Part shown: in pieces, positions 1 to 8,424 of the stretch
How positions within the stretch are numbered: the first letter of the stretch is position 1
Layout of the letters: each line of letters begins with the position of its first letter
Origin: JANLTP01 sp031363055
GTDB lineage: Bacteria; Pseudomonadota; Gammaproteobacteria; Burkholderiales; Burkholderiaceae_E
Reading direction: 5' to 3'
DNA length: 15,184 nt
Assembly (NCBI GenBank): GCA_031363055.1
Contig: JANLTP010000187.1
Span: forward strand, 1-15,184
Translations under genes and position numbers: made by a program
Notes under the pieces: generated by a model
Database searches by the model: none
Seen by the model: only the letters and a program-made list of their open reading frames with translations
Told to the model about the DNA's origin: nothing

Positions 1-944
1 TCCGGCAGCTTGCCAGCGTCCACAGTCCCCGGGTCGAGGTTGCGCAGCGACAGCGTACTCGACACGGTCGGCACAAAACTCAAAACGCCTTGCGCCGCAA
101 ACTGATAGTCCGGAATCTGATCATTGAATCGGCGCGGCATCAGACGTGCAATCGACCAGGCAAGCTTCGGATTGGGCTTGTTGGCCAGCACATCGAGTTG
201 TGTGCTGAACTCCAGCGGATTATCGCGCACGGTGCTCGCGCCCTCGATGCGCAAGCCTTTGAGCGGACCTTTGGCCTTGACCGTCACCAGAATCGGGTCC
301 GGCAGGGCCGGCGTCTTGCCGAACAGGCGGAACTCACCATCGGTTTCGTAGGGTTGATGATCGGCGACCTTGAGTCGGCCCTCAAGCGTGCCCTGATCAA
401 GCGTCAATCCCAGGCGGGTCAAGGACAAGGAATCGGCGCGGTACTCGAGACCGAATCGCAGTCCGCGTATTTCCGTTGCCGGGTTGCGACCAATCTCCAG
501 CATGACGCTGTCAACAGCGACACTGTCAATGGTCAGGCTGAACGGCAAGGCCAGCGAATCAGGCAAGACAATGTCTTGATTGCTGGGGGGAGTCTTGATG
601 TTGACGCGCTTCACCCGAAGCTCGAACAAATGCAATTCGCGCTGCCACAAGGCCGACAGTCGTAGTCGGAATCGGCTGTTGACGAGTTCGATATGTTTGC
701 CGTCCTTGGCGTGCCACTGCAAGCGGCCGAGGGTAAATCCTTCCGGCGTCCAACCCGGCGACGGCTGGGGATCAAAGCGTTCGAGTTTTTCAATGACGAG
801 TTGACCATCGCTGGCCTTCACCGCCGACTCAATCGCCCAATCGACCAACCAGCCACGCAGCAAGGCCAGGGCAAGCACGGCAACGGCCACCAGCAACAAG
901 CTTGCAGTGCCCAACAGCCACCAGCGCTTTCGAATATTGAGCAT
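1..944 (-). CDS. tamB: TamB, N-terminal part (translocation and assembly module, inner-membrane-anchored subunit); runs off the left edge
   Basis: The first 314 codons of a large protein are present; the rest lies outside the window. The start is an ATG one base after the tamA stop codon (TGA-C-ATG). The N-terminus is a typical signal anchor: basic residues (RKR, about 5-7), then a hydrophobic segment at about residues 9-29. After it comes a region rich in short alternating polar/apolar stretches such as LQWHAKDGKHIELV and LRVKRVNIKTP, which fits the beta-rich AsmA/TamB-like architecture. In the known family, TamB is anchored in the inner membrane, spans the periplasm as a hydrophobic groove and works with the outer-membrane protein TamA; proposed roles are outer-membrane protein assembly and phospholipid transport. 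The identification rests on its position directly after tamA, the anchor and the fold-like pattern. The diagnostic C-terminal DUF490 domain is not visible. Confidence 0.85.
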   Translation of the reverse strand, partial: MLNIRKRWWLLGTASLLLVAVAVLALALLRGWLVDWAIESAVKASDGQLVIEKLERFDPQPSPGWTPEGFTLGRLQWHAKDGKHIELVNSRFRLRLSALWQRELHLFELRVKRVNIKTPPSNQDIVLPDSLALPFSLTIDSVAVDSVMLEIGRNPATEIRGLRFGLEYRADSLSLTRLGLTLDQGTLEGRLKVADHQPYETDGEFRLFGKTPALPDPILVTVKAKGPLKGLRIEGASTVRDNPLEFSTQLDVLANKPNPKLAWSIARLMPRRFNDQIPDYQFAAQGVLSFVPTVSSTLSLRNLDPGTVDAGKLP

Positions 945-945
945 G

Positions 946-2775
946 TCAGAAGGTGTATCCGACCGAAAAATGCACGCGCCATTGGTGATCTGCGCTGCCT
1001 CGGGCCAGGTCCAGATTGATCGGACCGATCGGAGTTCGCCAACGCAAACCAACCCCATAACCCCACAGCGCCTTGAAGTCGGCCAGTCGATCGACCGCAT
1101 TGCCGACATCGGTAAAGGTGGCGAACCAGAGGCTTTGGCCGATCGGGTGCTGATATTCCAGACTTGCAATGCCCAGGCTCAGGCCACCGACAATCGCATC
1201 ACCTTGTCTGATACCAATGCTCTGGTAGCCGTAACCGCGCAAGGATTGCGCACCGCCTGCACGAAATAGACTTTCGCTTGGAATGCTCTGTCGACTGTTG
1301 GCAAAGACGTGCCCCAACTCGATCATACCGATGAAGATTCCACTCTTGCTCGGCGTGTCCGGATCGAGCGGCTGAAATCGCATGGCCCGCGTGTAGACAC
1401 GGCCAAAATTTGCATCGGAGCCCAACGCCTTGAGCGCGCCCGAAAACTGTGCGCTGACGGTATAACCGGCGCGTGGATCGATGCGCGAATCGAGCACCCG
1501 ATAATTCCATGAGTAGCCGAGCATCAGCGCACGGATGGAATCACCGGTTCGAATGCCAGGCGATGTCTCGATCACTTTTCGTTCATATTGATACTGTAGC
1601 GATGTGAATGACTCAAGATGGTTCAATCGTCGGCCACGGCCGATGTATACCGTATCGCGTGTGATCTGCTCGTTCTGAATATCCTGGCGTTCGCTGCGTC
1701 CACCAAACGCAATATGGTGGTTGTCCGCGTCGGTCGGCGTACGCACGTTGGCGTACAGGCGCTGGCGCAATTGCTCGACGATCAAGCCCGAGTCCAGTTG
1801 CCATCCCAAATCGAATAAATCGCGATGTTGCAATCCTACCTGTGCGCGAGCCCCTTGGTCGGTGCTGTAGCCAACGCCCAACACCACGCGCTTGGTTTCA
1901 CGTTCGGTCAACTCGATGCGCAACGGCACGCGTTGCAAGGCCGGGTCCTGATCGAGCGCCTGTTGATCGGGAATCACGTAGGCACCGCTGAAGTATCCCG
2001 AATCACGCAAGCGGGTCTGAAACAACAGCACCGATTCAAAATCGTAGGCCTCGCCGTCACCGAAAGGTTTGAGGTCTTCGACGATTCTCCGGTCGTAACG
2101 GGACAGGCCGTTGAAACTGACGACGCCGAACGACAGGCGCTGGCCGCTCTCTACCTCGAGGTCCAGCCCGACGGTGGTGTTGGCGACATCGGCAGTCGCG
2201 CGCGACGAAACAAGCCGGGCACGCAGGAAGCCGCGCTGACGCAGCGAATCGAGTAATTGCCGTTTGCTGCTTTCCCAGTTGGCGCTGTTGTAGAACGTTC
2301 CTTCGGGCAGGTTCCAGCGTTGCCGCAGGGAGCGTTCGATCTCCGGAAAGTCCTTGATGGCCCCCAGAATTCGCAGATCGACCTTGTTCACGGTCGTGCG
2401 GGCACCGGCAATGATGCCGATCTTGACCAGCTTGGGGTCGCCGCTGAGCTCGATCTCGTAATCGAAATAGCCTTGCGATCGGAGGATGGTTTCAACCTCG
2501 TCGCGCAGTCGTGCAAACAGTGCATCAAATTGCTCGGCCTGATACTCGGCGCGGCGTCGCCAGCGACCAATCAAGGTCTGGCGCTCGATCAACTGCTTGA
2601 TCTCAGGCGGTGCGTCGATCTCCAGACGGTAGTTGGAAATCGGGGTATTCGACGGCGCGGCGGTCTCGGTCGACGCCGACGATGCTGCAGGCTCCTGGCC
2701 GGTTGCCTGCGCATGCGATAGTACTGGCGTCAGCAACGCCAGCACAATAACCCACGCACACCGATCAGACCACAA
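946..2775 (-). CDS. tamA: TamA, outer-membrane BamA-family (Omp85) protein
   Basis: Omp85-family outer-membrane component of the translocation and assembly module. With the start chosen here (TTG at 2775) it has 609 residues, against about 577 in E. coli. Residues 1-24 form a signal peptide (hydrophobic stretch VIVLALL, cleavage after AQA). A Ser/Ala-rich linker follows, then three POTRA-like repeats at about 46-125, 130-208 and 212-292. A 16-strand-type barrel fills the remainder. The conserved L6-loop motif SLRGYGY is at about 511-517. The chain ends in an aromatic beta-signal (VHFSVGYTF). The same frame is open to an ATG at 2874, but that would overlap purM by 110 bases and put 33 atypical residues before the signal peptide, so I reject it. 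Neither start has a good ribosome binding site. The gene lies between purM and tamB and probably shares their transcript. Confidence 0.93.
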   Translation of the reverse strand: MWSDRCAWVIVLALLTPVLSHAQATGQEPAASSASTETAAPSNTPISNYRLEIDAPPEIKQLIERQTLIGRWRRRAEYQAEQFDALFARLRDEVETILRSQGYFDYEIELSGDPKLVKIGIIAGARTTVNKVDLRILGAIKDFPEIERSLRQRWNLPEGTFYNSANWESSKRQLLDSLRQRGFLRARLVSSRATADVANTTVGLDLEVESGQRLSFGVVSFNGLSRYDRRIVEDLKPFGDGEAYDFESVLLFQTRLRDSGYFSGAYVIPDQQALDQDPALQRVPLRIELTERETKRVVLGVGYSTDQGARAQVGLQHRDLFDLGWQLDSGLIVEQLRQRLYANVRTPTDADNHHIAFGGRSERQDIQNEQITRDTVYIGRGRRLNHLESFTSLQYQYERKVIETSPGIRTGDSIRALMLGYSWNYRVLDSRIDPRAGYTVSAQFSGALKALGSDANFGRVYTRAMRFQPLDPDTPSKSGIFIGMIELGHVFANSRQSIPSESLFRAGGAQSLRGYGYQSIGIRQGDAIVGGLSLGIASLEYQHPIGQSLWFATFTDVGNAVDRLADFKALWGYGVGLRWRTPIGPINLDLARGSADHQWRVHFSVGYTF

Positions 2776-3811
2776 TGGTTGCAGCCGTACCGTGGGGGCG
2801 AGGGACGATTGCACCAATCTTCCAGATCGTTTCGCCGGCCGCGCGAAAAGCGTTGACGGCGGCATCGGCATCATGCGCGGCCACCACCAGCACCATACCG
2901 ATGCCGCAGTTGAACACGCGGTGCATTTCGGCCTCGGCTACGTGGCCGTGCTCGCTGAGCCAGGAAAAGATCTTCGGCGGCTGCCAAGTGTCCTTGTATA
3001 GAACGGCTTGCACATCGTCGGCAAGAATTCTCGGTACATTCTCGACCAGTCCGCCGCCGGTGATGTGCGCCAGGCCCTTGAGCGTGACTTTGCCGAGTAC
3101 TTCAAGCACCGAACGTACATAAATTCGGGTCGGCGCCATCAGCGCTTCGGCCAGCGTTCGGCCATCAAACGAATCATTGAGTCGGGCCGAAGTCAGCGAA
3201 CCACAGGCGCGCTCGATAATCTTGCGGACCAGCGAATAGCCGTTGGAGTGAGCACCGCTCGAGGCCAACCCGAGGATCACATCACCGCTCTGGATGGAGC
3301 GGCCATCGATGATTTTCGACTTTTCCACCACACCGACCGCAAACCCAGCCAGGTCGTATTCACCGGCCGGGTACATATCCGGCATCTCAGCCGTCTCGCC
3401 GCCAATCAGCGCACAATGCGCGAGTTCGCAGCCCTTGGCGACGCCGCCAATAACCTGGGCAGCAGTCTCGACATCGAGCTTACCGCAGGCGAAGTAGTCC
3501 AGAAAAAACAGCGGTTCGGCGCCTTGCACGAGAATATCGTTGACACTCATCGCGACCAGATCGATGCCAACCGTGTCATGCTTGCCAAGCGCGAAGGCCA
3601 GCTTGAGTTTGGTGCCAACGCCGTCGGTTCCGGACACCAGGACCGGTTCGCGAAAACGCTTGGGCACTTCGAACAAGGCACCAAAACCACCGATTCCTGC
3701 CAAAACACCGTCACGCAGCGTGCGCTTGGCCAGGGGCTTGATTCGATCGACTAACGCGTCACCGGCGTCGATGTCGACACCGGCGTCTTTATAAGAAAGT
3801 GGAGTGGTCAC
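2765..3811 (-). CDS. purM: Phosphoribosylformylglycinamidine cyclo-ligase (AIR synthetase)
   Basis: Catalyses the ATP-dependent ring closure of FGAM to aminoimidazole ribonucleotide, in cytosolic de novo purine synthesis. It has 348 residues against 345 in E. coli. Family motifs appear in order: YKDAGVDIDAGD (7-18), VSGTDGVGTKLK (59-70), GIDLVAMSVNDIL (82-94), GGETAEMPDMY (137-147), HITGGGLVENVPRIL (249-263) and FNCGIGM (300-306). The start is a GTG at 3811, with a weak GGGA about nine bases upstream. In E. coli purM is followed by purN. Here the next gene is tamA, and purN is not in the window. purM is divergent from the perM-like gene across a 52-base gap, which must hold promoters for both. 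Confidence 0.97.
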   Translation of the reverse strand: MTTPLSYKDAGVDIDAGDALVDRIKPLAKRTLRDGVLAGIGGFGALFEVPKRFREPVLVSGTDGVGTKLKLAFALGKHDTVGIDLVAMSVNDILVQGAEPLFFLDYFACGKLDVETAAQVIGGVAKGCELAHCALIGGETAEMPDMYPAGEYDLAGFAVGVVEKSKIIDGRSIQSGDVILGLASSGAHSNGYSLVRKIIERACGSLTSARLNDSFDGRTLAEALMAPTRIYVRSVLEVLGKVTLKGLAHITGGGLVENVPRILADDVQAVLYKDTWQPPKIFSWLSEHGHVAEAEMHRVFNCGIGMVLVVAAHDADAAVNAFRAAGETIWKIGAIVPRPHGTAATIVV

Positions 3812-3831
3812 AGAGTTTGGTCCCGCCAGAA

Positions 3832-3837
3832 TACAAT
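3832..3837 (+). promoter_or_regulatory. Possible -10 box (TACAAT) for the perM-like gene
   Basis: TACAAT matches the sigma-70 -10 consensus at five of six positions and ends 26 bases before the perM ATG, in the only gap between the divergent genes. No good -35 is present at 16-18 bp (the best stretch is around TCACAG/CACAGA near 3808). On the other strand the same stretch gives TATTCT, a possible -10 for purM, also without a clear -35. Low confidence; the support is position and the recurrence of TACAAT elsewhere in the window. Confidence 0.35.
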
Positions 3838-3863
3838 CCGGACGCTGAATTCTAGACTGTTCA

Positions 3864-4946
3864 ATGCAACTTACCGATCGTCAACGTCAAACGCTTCTGT
3901 GGACCGCCGTCGGCGTGGTGCTCGTCTGGGCGCTGGTCGCGCTCGGCCCGGTACTGACACCGTTCGCCGCCGCCGCGATGTTGGCCTACGCTTTGCAACC
4001 GACGGTTGAGTGGATGGTCAAACGTCGCCTGCCCCGAGTGCTGGCCGTCAGCCTGACCATTCTGCTGGCCATTCTGGCGGTGGCATCGCTGTTATTGATT
4101 CTGGCGCCGATCGTCCAGAAGGAATTTGTGCAAATCCGCGCCCAGTTACCGGCCCTGATCGCGAACCTGACCGAAAAGCTCAATGCCACCTTGCTGCCCT
4201 GGCTCAACGCCAACTTCGGCTTGCCGCTGACCCTGGATGCCAGCGCGCTGCGCGGCTGGTTGACCCAACATCTGTCAGCCAGCGGCGACGACTGGGCCGC
4301 TACCTTGTTCAATTATCTGAAGTCCGGCGGCAATACCTTTTTACAAATTCTCGGCTTTCTGTTTCTGGTACCGGTGGCGCTCTTTTATTTGTTGCTCGAT
4401 TGGCCCAAAAACGTCAGTCGGCTGCACGACCTGGTGCCGCCGCGCTGGCAGCCTGTCGTGCAGGACTGGGTCAGCGAAATCAACACCTTGCTGGGCCAGT
4501 ACCTGCGCGGTCAGCTTCTGGTCATGTTGTGCCTGGCCGTGTTGTACTCGATCGCCCTGCTGCTGGCCGGGTTTCAGTTGTGGTTACCGATTGGTGTCTT
4601 GACCGGACTGCTGATCGCGATCCCTTATCTGGGGTTTGCCACCGGCCTGATTTTCGCTCTGCTGGCCGGCATGCTGCAGTTCGGCCCGGCGCAGGGCTTT
4701 CTGAGTGTGGCCCTTATTTACGGTGTGTTCCAGGTCGTCGAAAGTCTGGTGCTGACACCCCGACTGGTCGGCGAGCGTATCGGGCTGCATCCGCTGGCGG
4801 TCATCTTTGCGTTGATTGCGTTTGGCTATCTGTTCGGATTTGTCGGCATCCTGCTGGCCCTGCCCTTGGCGGCAGTTCTGGCGATTGCATTGCGGCGTTT
4901 GCGTCGCGGCTATCTGGGCAGCGACTTCTTCGCACGGACTGACTAA
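3864..4946 (+). CDS. perM: PerM-like integral membrane protein, AI-2E/UPF0118 transporter family
   Basis: A multi-spanning inner-membrane protein of 360 residues. Hydrophobic segments lie at about 12-30, 34-46, 60-84, 158-178, 215-237, 242-268, 278-292 and 308-345. A soluble, amphipathic stretch at about 86-155 fits the long extramembrane region of this family. The C-terminal half carries typical family features: PIGVLTGLLIAIPYLGF (242-258), VVESLVLTPRLVGERIGLHP (291-310) and FGFVGILLALPLAAVLA (324-340). Relatives include E. coli PerM, YdiK and TqsA (the last linked to AI-2 export). PerM itself has no firmly known substrate, so I do not assign one. Synteny supports the name: in E. coli perM, hda and purM lie in the same neighbourhood. 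Transcription towards hda (46 bases downstream) is likely continuous. Confidence 0.85.
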   Translation: MQLTDRQRQTLLWTAVGVVLVWALVALGPVLTPFAAAAMLAYALQPTVEWMVKRRLPRVLAVSLTILLAILAVASLLLILAPIVQKEFVQIRAQLPALIANLTEKLNATLLPWLNANFGLPLTLDASALRGWLTQHLSASGDDWAATLFNYLKSGGNTFLQILGFLFLVPVALFYLLLDWPKNVSRLHDLVPPRWQPVVQDWVSEINTLLGQYLRGQLLVMLCLAVLYSIALLLAGFQLWLPIGVLTGLLIAIPYLGFATGLIFALLAGMLQFGPAQGFLSVALIYGVFQVVESLVLTPRLVGERIGLHPLAVIFALIAFGYLFGFVGILLALPLAAVLAIALRRLRRGYLGSDFFARTD

Positions 4947-4991
4947 CCGAGTCGGCGCACCCTGGTTTTGACGACGGCTAACCTGCTCAAC

Positions 4992-5693
4992 ATGTCACAG
5001 CAATTGGTTTTTGATCTGCTCGCCAGTTATCCGGTGCGCTTGACGAACTTCGTCGCTGGCTCGAACACCGAGGCGTTGGCGCAGATTCACTTGATCGCGG
5101 CCGGCCAATCCAGTACGGCCATCACTTATCTCTGGGGCGCGGCAGGATCCGGCAAGAGCCACTTGGCTAAGGCCACCCACAGCGCCGCGCAGGCCAACGG
5201 ATTGCAGTCGTTTTTTCACGACAATGTCTCGTTGGCTGGGTTGGACAGCAGCCAGGTATTTAACGGCTCCAATGTGTTGCACATCATTGACGATGCTCAA
5301 AAGCTCGATCACGCAGCCGGTCTGGGTCTGTTTTCCCTGGTCAACTGGAGTCGGCTGTCGCCTTCGATTGCTCTGCTGGTGACCGGTGACGCCGCGCCGG
5401 CCAGCCTTGACCTGAAGCCGGAGCTTCGATCGCGACTGGCCTGGGGCCTGGTGTATGAGCTCGCACCACTCGGCGATGACGACAAGGCGCTGGCGCTGCG
5501 GACGCTCGCCAACGAGCGTGGGATCAAATTGAGCACCGATCTGGTGCCCTATATGTTGACGCATACCTCGCGCGACATGCGCGCCCTGATCGGGCTGTTC
5601 GACACCCTTGATCGTTATGCGCTGGCCCGAAACCGCGCCATTACCCTGCCGTTACTGCGCGAATACCTGCAACTCGAGTTCACCCGGTCTTGA
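4992..5693 (+). CDS. hda: DnaA inactivator protein Hda
   Basis: A DnaA-like AAA+ protein. In the known system Hda binds the DNA-loaded sliding clamp and stimulates hydrolysis of DnaA-bound ATP, preventing re-initiation of replication. With the ATG at 4992 it has 233 residues, the E. coli length. The N-terminus contains QLVFDL (4-9), which fits the clamp-binding motif found there in Hda. Walker A is GAAGSGKS (49-56), Walker B is VLHIIDD (95-101), sensor 1 is LLVTGD (128-133), the arginine-finger region is PELRSRLAWG (143-152; probably R148), and sensor 2 is SRDMRAL (193-199). Walker A keeps the usual Lys, whereas E. coli Hda has Arg there. The short length and absence of a C-terminal helix-turn-helix exclude DnaA itself. 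A TTG 24 bases upstream would add eight residues before the clamp motif and is less likely. No strong ribosome binding site is seen. Confidence 0.93.
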   Translation: MSQQLVFDLLASYPVRLTNFVAGSNTEALAQIHLIAAGQSSTAITYLWGAAGSGKSHLAKATHSAAQANGLQSFFHDNVSLAGLDSSQVFNGSNVLHIIDDAQKLDHAAGLGLFSLVNWSRLSPSIALLVTGDAAPASLDLKPELRSRLAWGLVYELAPLGDDDKALALRTLANERGIKLSTDLVPYMLTHTSRDMRALIGLFDTLDRYALARNRAITLPLLREYLQLEFTRS

Positions 5694-5722
5694 GCCGTTC
5701 GCTTCGGCATTTCGCGACGGAT

Positions 5723-5752
5723 TTGGCTGCAGAGTCCTCGAACAACTACAAT
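5723..5752 (+). promoter_or_regulatory. Possible sigma-70 promoter for the HAD-pcnB operon
   Basis: TTGGCT (5723-5728), an 18-bp spacer and TACAAT (5747-5752) lie in the 80-base gap between hda and the HAD gene. The -10 ends 21 bases before the ATG. This would start a transcript for HAD-pcnB and perhaps folK-dNK. Read-through from hda is also possible because no terminator is visible in the gap. Confidence 0.4.
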
Positions 5753-5773
5753 ACGGGGCTTTGGCATGTTTGA

Positions 5774-6439
5774 ATGCAGTTAGCCTTGTTCGATCTCGAC
5801 AATACCTTGTTGCCGCTGGACAGCGACTCGGAATGGCTGCGCTTTCTGGTCCGACTGGGTGTAGTTGATGCTGAACTCAGCGAGCGCGAGAACAGCCGCT
5901 TTTATCGACAATATCAGGATGGCTCCCTGGACATTTTTGAGTGGCTCGCGTTCCAGTTGGGTCCGCTGGCACAACATTCGCGCGAACAGTTAGACGCCTG
6001 GCGTGTCCGCTTCATGGCTGAAGTGATTGAACCGGTCATCACTCGGCCAGCGCGCGAGTTGGTCGATAAACATCAGAGGAGCGGTGACCTGTGTGTGCTG
6101 GTGACGGCGACCAACGAGTTCGTGACTGAACCGATCGCCAAGGCGTTTGGCATTGAACATCTGATCGCGACGCGGATCGAACGCGATGGTGATCGCTTCA
6201 CCGGCAAGCCTCTGGGCGTGCCGGCTTTTCGAGAAGGCAAAATTGAAAACACCGAGCAATGGCTCAAGCAGCGCAACTTGAACTGGAGCAGTTTTGAGCA
6301 AAGCTGGTTCTATAGTGATTCGGCCAATGACCTGCCGCTCATGAGCCTGGTCAGCAATCCGGTGGCGACCAACCCGGATCCAAAACTCAGCGCCCACTCA
6401 AAGGCGCACGGCTGGCCGATCATTCAACTGTTCCCATGA
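5774..6439 (+). CDS. HAD-superfamily hydrolase, subfamily IB (SerB-like phosphatase)
   Basis: A small cytosolic phosphatase of the haloacid dehalogenase superfamily, 221 residues. Motif I is FDLDNT (6-11), with the nucleophile Asp7 and general acid Asp9. Motif II is VLVTATN (108-114), with Thr111. The motif III lysine is in REGK (Lys156). Motif IV is YSDSANDLPLM (180-190), with metal-binding Asp182 and Asp186. The helical cap between motifs I and II is typical of subfamily IB, to which phosphoserine phosphatase belongs. The substrate cannot be read from the sequence; several proteins of this type are annotated loosely as SerB, but the family is broad. Its stop codon overlaps the pcnB start (ATGA), so the two are probably translationally coupled. 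The ATG has no strong ribosome binding site at normal distance. Confidence 0.9.
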   Translation: MQLALFDLDNTLLPLDSDSEWLRFLVRLGVVDAELSERENSRFYRQYQDGSLDIFEWLAFQLGPLAQHSREQLDAWRVRFMAEVIEPVITRPARELVDKHQRSGDLCVLVTATNEFVTEPIAKAFGIEHLIATRIERDGDRFTGKPLGVPAFREGKIENTEQWLKQRNLNWSSFEQSWFYSDSANDLPLMSLVSNPVATNPDPKLSAHSKAHGWPIIQLFP

Positions 6440-7911
6440 TCAAACGACTGATCAACCGTATTTTTCGTCGCCAACCAAAACCGGCGGCGGGTCCGGCCAC
6501 CCAGCACATGGCGCCCGAGTCCGCTGCTTACACCCAGGTCCTGAAGTCGTATCGCGGCTCGGAACAGGGCATCCGACTCGAGGATTTGTCGCCCGCTGCA
6601 GTGCGCACCTGTGAATCACTGCGGCAGACCGGTTATTTGGCTTATATCGTGGGCGGCGGCGTGCGCGATTCGCTGCTGGGCAGGAAACCGAAAGACTTCG
6701 ATGTCGCGACCAATGCCACGCCCGAGCAGGTGACCCGGTTATTCCGGCGCTCTCGCCTGATTGGTCGACGGTTCCAGATTGTCCACGTCATGTTCGGTCG
6801 CGAAACCATTGAGGTCTCGACATTCCGGGCGTTGCAGACGGACGCCGAAACCGATGAACACGGCCGGGTGCTGCGCGATAACGTCTGGGGCTCGATCGAG
6901 GAAGATGCGGCGCGGCGCGACTTCACGGTCAACGCACTGTACTACGACCCGACCACCGATATCCTGCTCGACTATCATCGCGGCGTTGACGATTTGCGCG
7001 CCAAGTTATTGCGCATGATCGGTGACCCGGCGACCCGATATCGCGAAGATCCGATCCGCATGTTGCGGTCGGCACGATTCGCCGCCAAGCTCGGGTTTGT
7101 CATCGAAGAAAACACCCGCCGGCCGATTCGCGAGTTGGCGTCGCTGATTCACAACGTACCGGCCGCACGGCTGTTCGACGAAATCCTGAAACTGCTCGAG
7201 TCCGGCCATGCGCTGCAGAGTCTGCATCAGTTGCGAGCCGAGGGTCTGCATCACGGCATCTTGCCGCTGCTCGATATCATCGTTGAACAACCCGACGGCG
7301 AGCGCTTCATTCAAGTGGCGCTGACCCGCACCGACGAACGGGTCGCTGAAGGCAAATCAATTTCGCCGGGATTTCTGTTCGCAACCCTGCTCTGGCAACA
7401 GGTTCGTGTGCGCTGGCAACAGCGCACCAGCGCCGGCGAACCTAACATTCCGGCGCTCATGACCGCAATTGATTCGGTGGTTGACGAACAATGCGAGAAC
7501 TTGTCGATTCAAAAGCGCATCGCGGCGGACATGCGTGAAATCTGGTCACTGCAACCGCGCTTCGAGCGGCGCCAGGGTAGATCGCCGGGACGCCTCATCG
7601 AACATCTGCGGTTTCGAGCCGGCTATGACTTTCTGATGCTGCGCTGTGACACCGGTGAAATGCCCTCGGAGCTGGGCCAGTGGTGGACCGATTTTATTGA
7701 CGCCGACCCGCAGCAACGTGAAGCGATGTTAATGACCAGCAACCCGGTCACCGGCGCCCGAAAAAAACGGCGGCGCAAACCGAGAACGACGGCGGCCTTG
7801 CCGGCCGGTCAGGATGAAACCAGCGTTGTATCCCGCGAAATGCCACCCGACTCCAGCAACGGTAACAACCAGGCAACTCGAGACGAGCGGGACGATGCTG
7901 TGCGTTCGTGA
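6436..7911 (+). CDS. pcnB: Poly(A) polymerase I
   Basis: Adds 3' poly(A) tails to RNAs and so promotes their decay; class II nucleotidyltransferase, 491 residues. The nucleotidyltransferase core has YIVGGGVRDSLLGRKPKDFD (70-89) with catalytic Asp87 and Asp89, followed by RRSRLIGRRFQIVHV (104-118). That block, with paired arginines and RLIGRRF, is the signature I used to separate bacterial poly(A) polymerase from the CCA-adding enzyme. Further motifs are EEDAARRDFTVNAL (155-168) and EDPIRMLRSARFAAKLGF (204-221). The tail has a strongly basic patch, ARKKRRRKPR, near residue 440, as in PcnB proteins, where such a region is thought to bind RNA. The start overlaps the HAD stop by four bases. folK follows after 30 bases, an arrangement shared with E. 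coli. Confidence 0.96.
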   Translation: MIKRLINRIFRRQPKPAAGPATQHMAPESAAYTQVLKSYRGSEQGIRLEDLSPAAVRTCESLRQTGYLAYIVGGGVRDSLLGRKPKDFDVATNATPEQVTRLFRRSRLIGRRFQIVHVMFGRETIEVSTFRALQTDAETDEHGRVLRDNVWGSIEEDAARRDFTVNALYYDPTTDILLDYHRGVDDLRAKLLRMIGDPATRYREDPIRMLRSARFAAKLGFVIEENTRRPIRELASLIHNVPAARLFDEILKLLESGHALQSLHQLRAEGLHHGILPLLDIIVEQPDGERFIQVALTRTDERVAEGKSISPGFLFATLLWQQVRVRWQQRTSAGEPNIPALMTAIDSVVDEQCENLSIQKRIAADMREIWSLQPRFERRQGRSPGRLIEHLRFRAGYDFLMLRCDTGEMPSELGQWWTDFIDADPQQREAMLMTSNPVTGARKKRRRKPRTTAALPAGQDETSVVSREMPPDSSNGNNQATRDERDDAVRS

Positions 7912-7941
7912 TCGGGGCTTCTGAATGATCAGGACGTTTGA

Positions 7942-8424
7942 ATGACTGACGCCTACATCGGACTGGGCGCCAATCTGGGTCCGGCCGAAGAAACACTGTT
8001 GCTCGCTGCGGCGCGGATTGGCGAATTGCCGGCCACTCAAGTTTTGCGTTGCTCCTCCCACTATGTCAGCACGCCCATCGACGCTGGCGGTCCCGACTAT
8101 CTGAACAGCGTAGTCGCCATCAAGACGGGATTGAGCGCACTGGAATTGCTGGCCTCGCTACAGAACATCGAAACGCAGTTCGGCCGGCGGCGACCGTATC
8201 CGAATGCGCCACGCACGCTCGACCTCGATTTGCTGCTGTACGGCGACGAAAAGCACCACAGCACTACCTTGATCGTGCCGCATCCGAGAATGCACCAACG
8301 CGCCTTTGTACTGGAACCGCTGGCGCAAATTGCGCCCGATATCAAACTGCCGGGGCTTGCGCCACTGGCTGAGTTACGCGCGCTCTGCAGCCACCAGCGA
8401 GTGACACGGATCGGTTCGGCATGA
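7942..8424 (+). CDS. folK: 6-hydroxymethyl-7,8-dihydropterin pyrophosphokinase
   Basis: Transfers pyrophosphate from ATP to 6-hydroxymethyl-dihydropterin, the step before dihydropteroate synthase in folate synthesis. It has 160 residues, the normal length. Visible motifs are YIGLGANLGP (5-14), YVSTPI (41-46), PDYLNSVV (51-58) and IETQFGRRR (76-84). The diagnostic PRTLDLDLLLYG (90-101) has the magnesium-binding Asp94 and Asp96. VPHPRMHQRAFVLEPL (112-127) follows. The ATG has an AGGA eight bases upstream (7931-7934). It follows pcnB by 30 bases and overlaps the kinase gene by four bases, so folK is probably co-transcribed with both. In many gammaproteobacteria panB comes next; here it is replaced by the deoxynucleoside kinase gene. 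Confidence 0.97.
   Translation: MTDAYIGLGANLGPAEETLLLAAARIGELPATQVLRCSSHYVSTPIDAGGPDYLNSVVAIKTGLSALELLASLQNIETQFGRRRPYPNAPRTLDLDLLLYGDEKHHSTTLIVPHPRMHQRAFVLEPLAQIAPDIKLPGLAPLAELRALCSHQRVTRIGSA

Noticed and set aside
3008..3754. Plus-strand 248-codon frame opposite purM.
   Set aside because: purM is unambiguous on the minus strand; the antisense frame is a codon-bias shadow.
3847..3856. Overlapping EcoRI and XbaI sites (GAATTCTAGA) resembling a cloning junction.
   Set aside because: The flanks are continuous natural sequence between divergent purM and perM, with no vector or linker; chance is enough.
4010..4942. A 310-codon open frame inside perM in another plus-strand frame.
   Set aside because: The perM frame gives a clear membrane protein with family motifs; the shifted frame is Arg/Pro/Gly-rich without motifs, typical of a shadow frame.
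6436..7911. tRNA nucleotidyltransferase (CCA-adding enzyme) as the identity of the pcnB product.
   Set aside because: RRSRLIGRRFQIVHV, the basic tail and the folK neighbour favour poly(A) polymerase.
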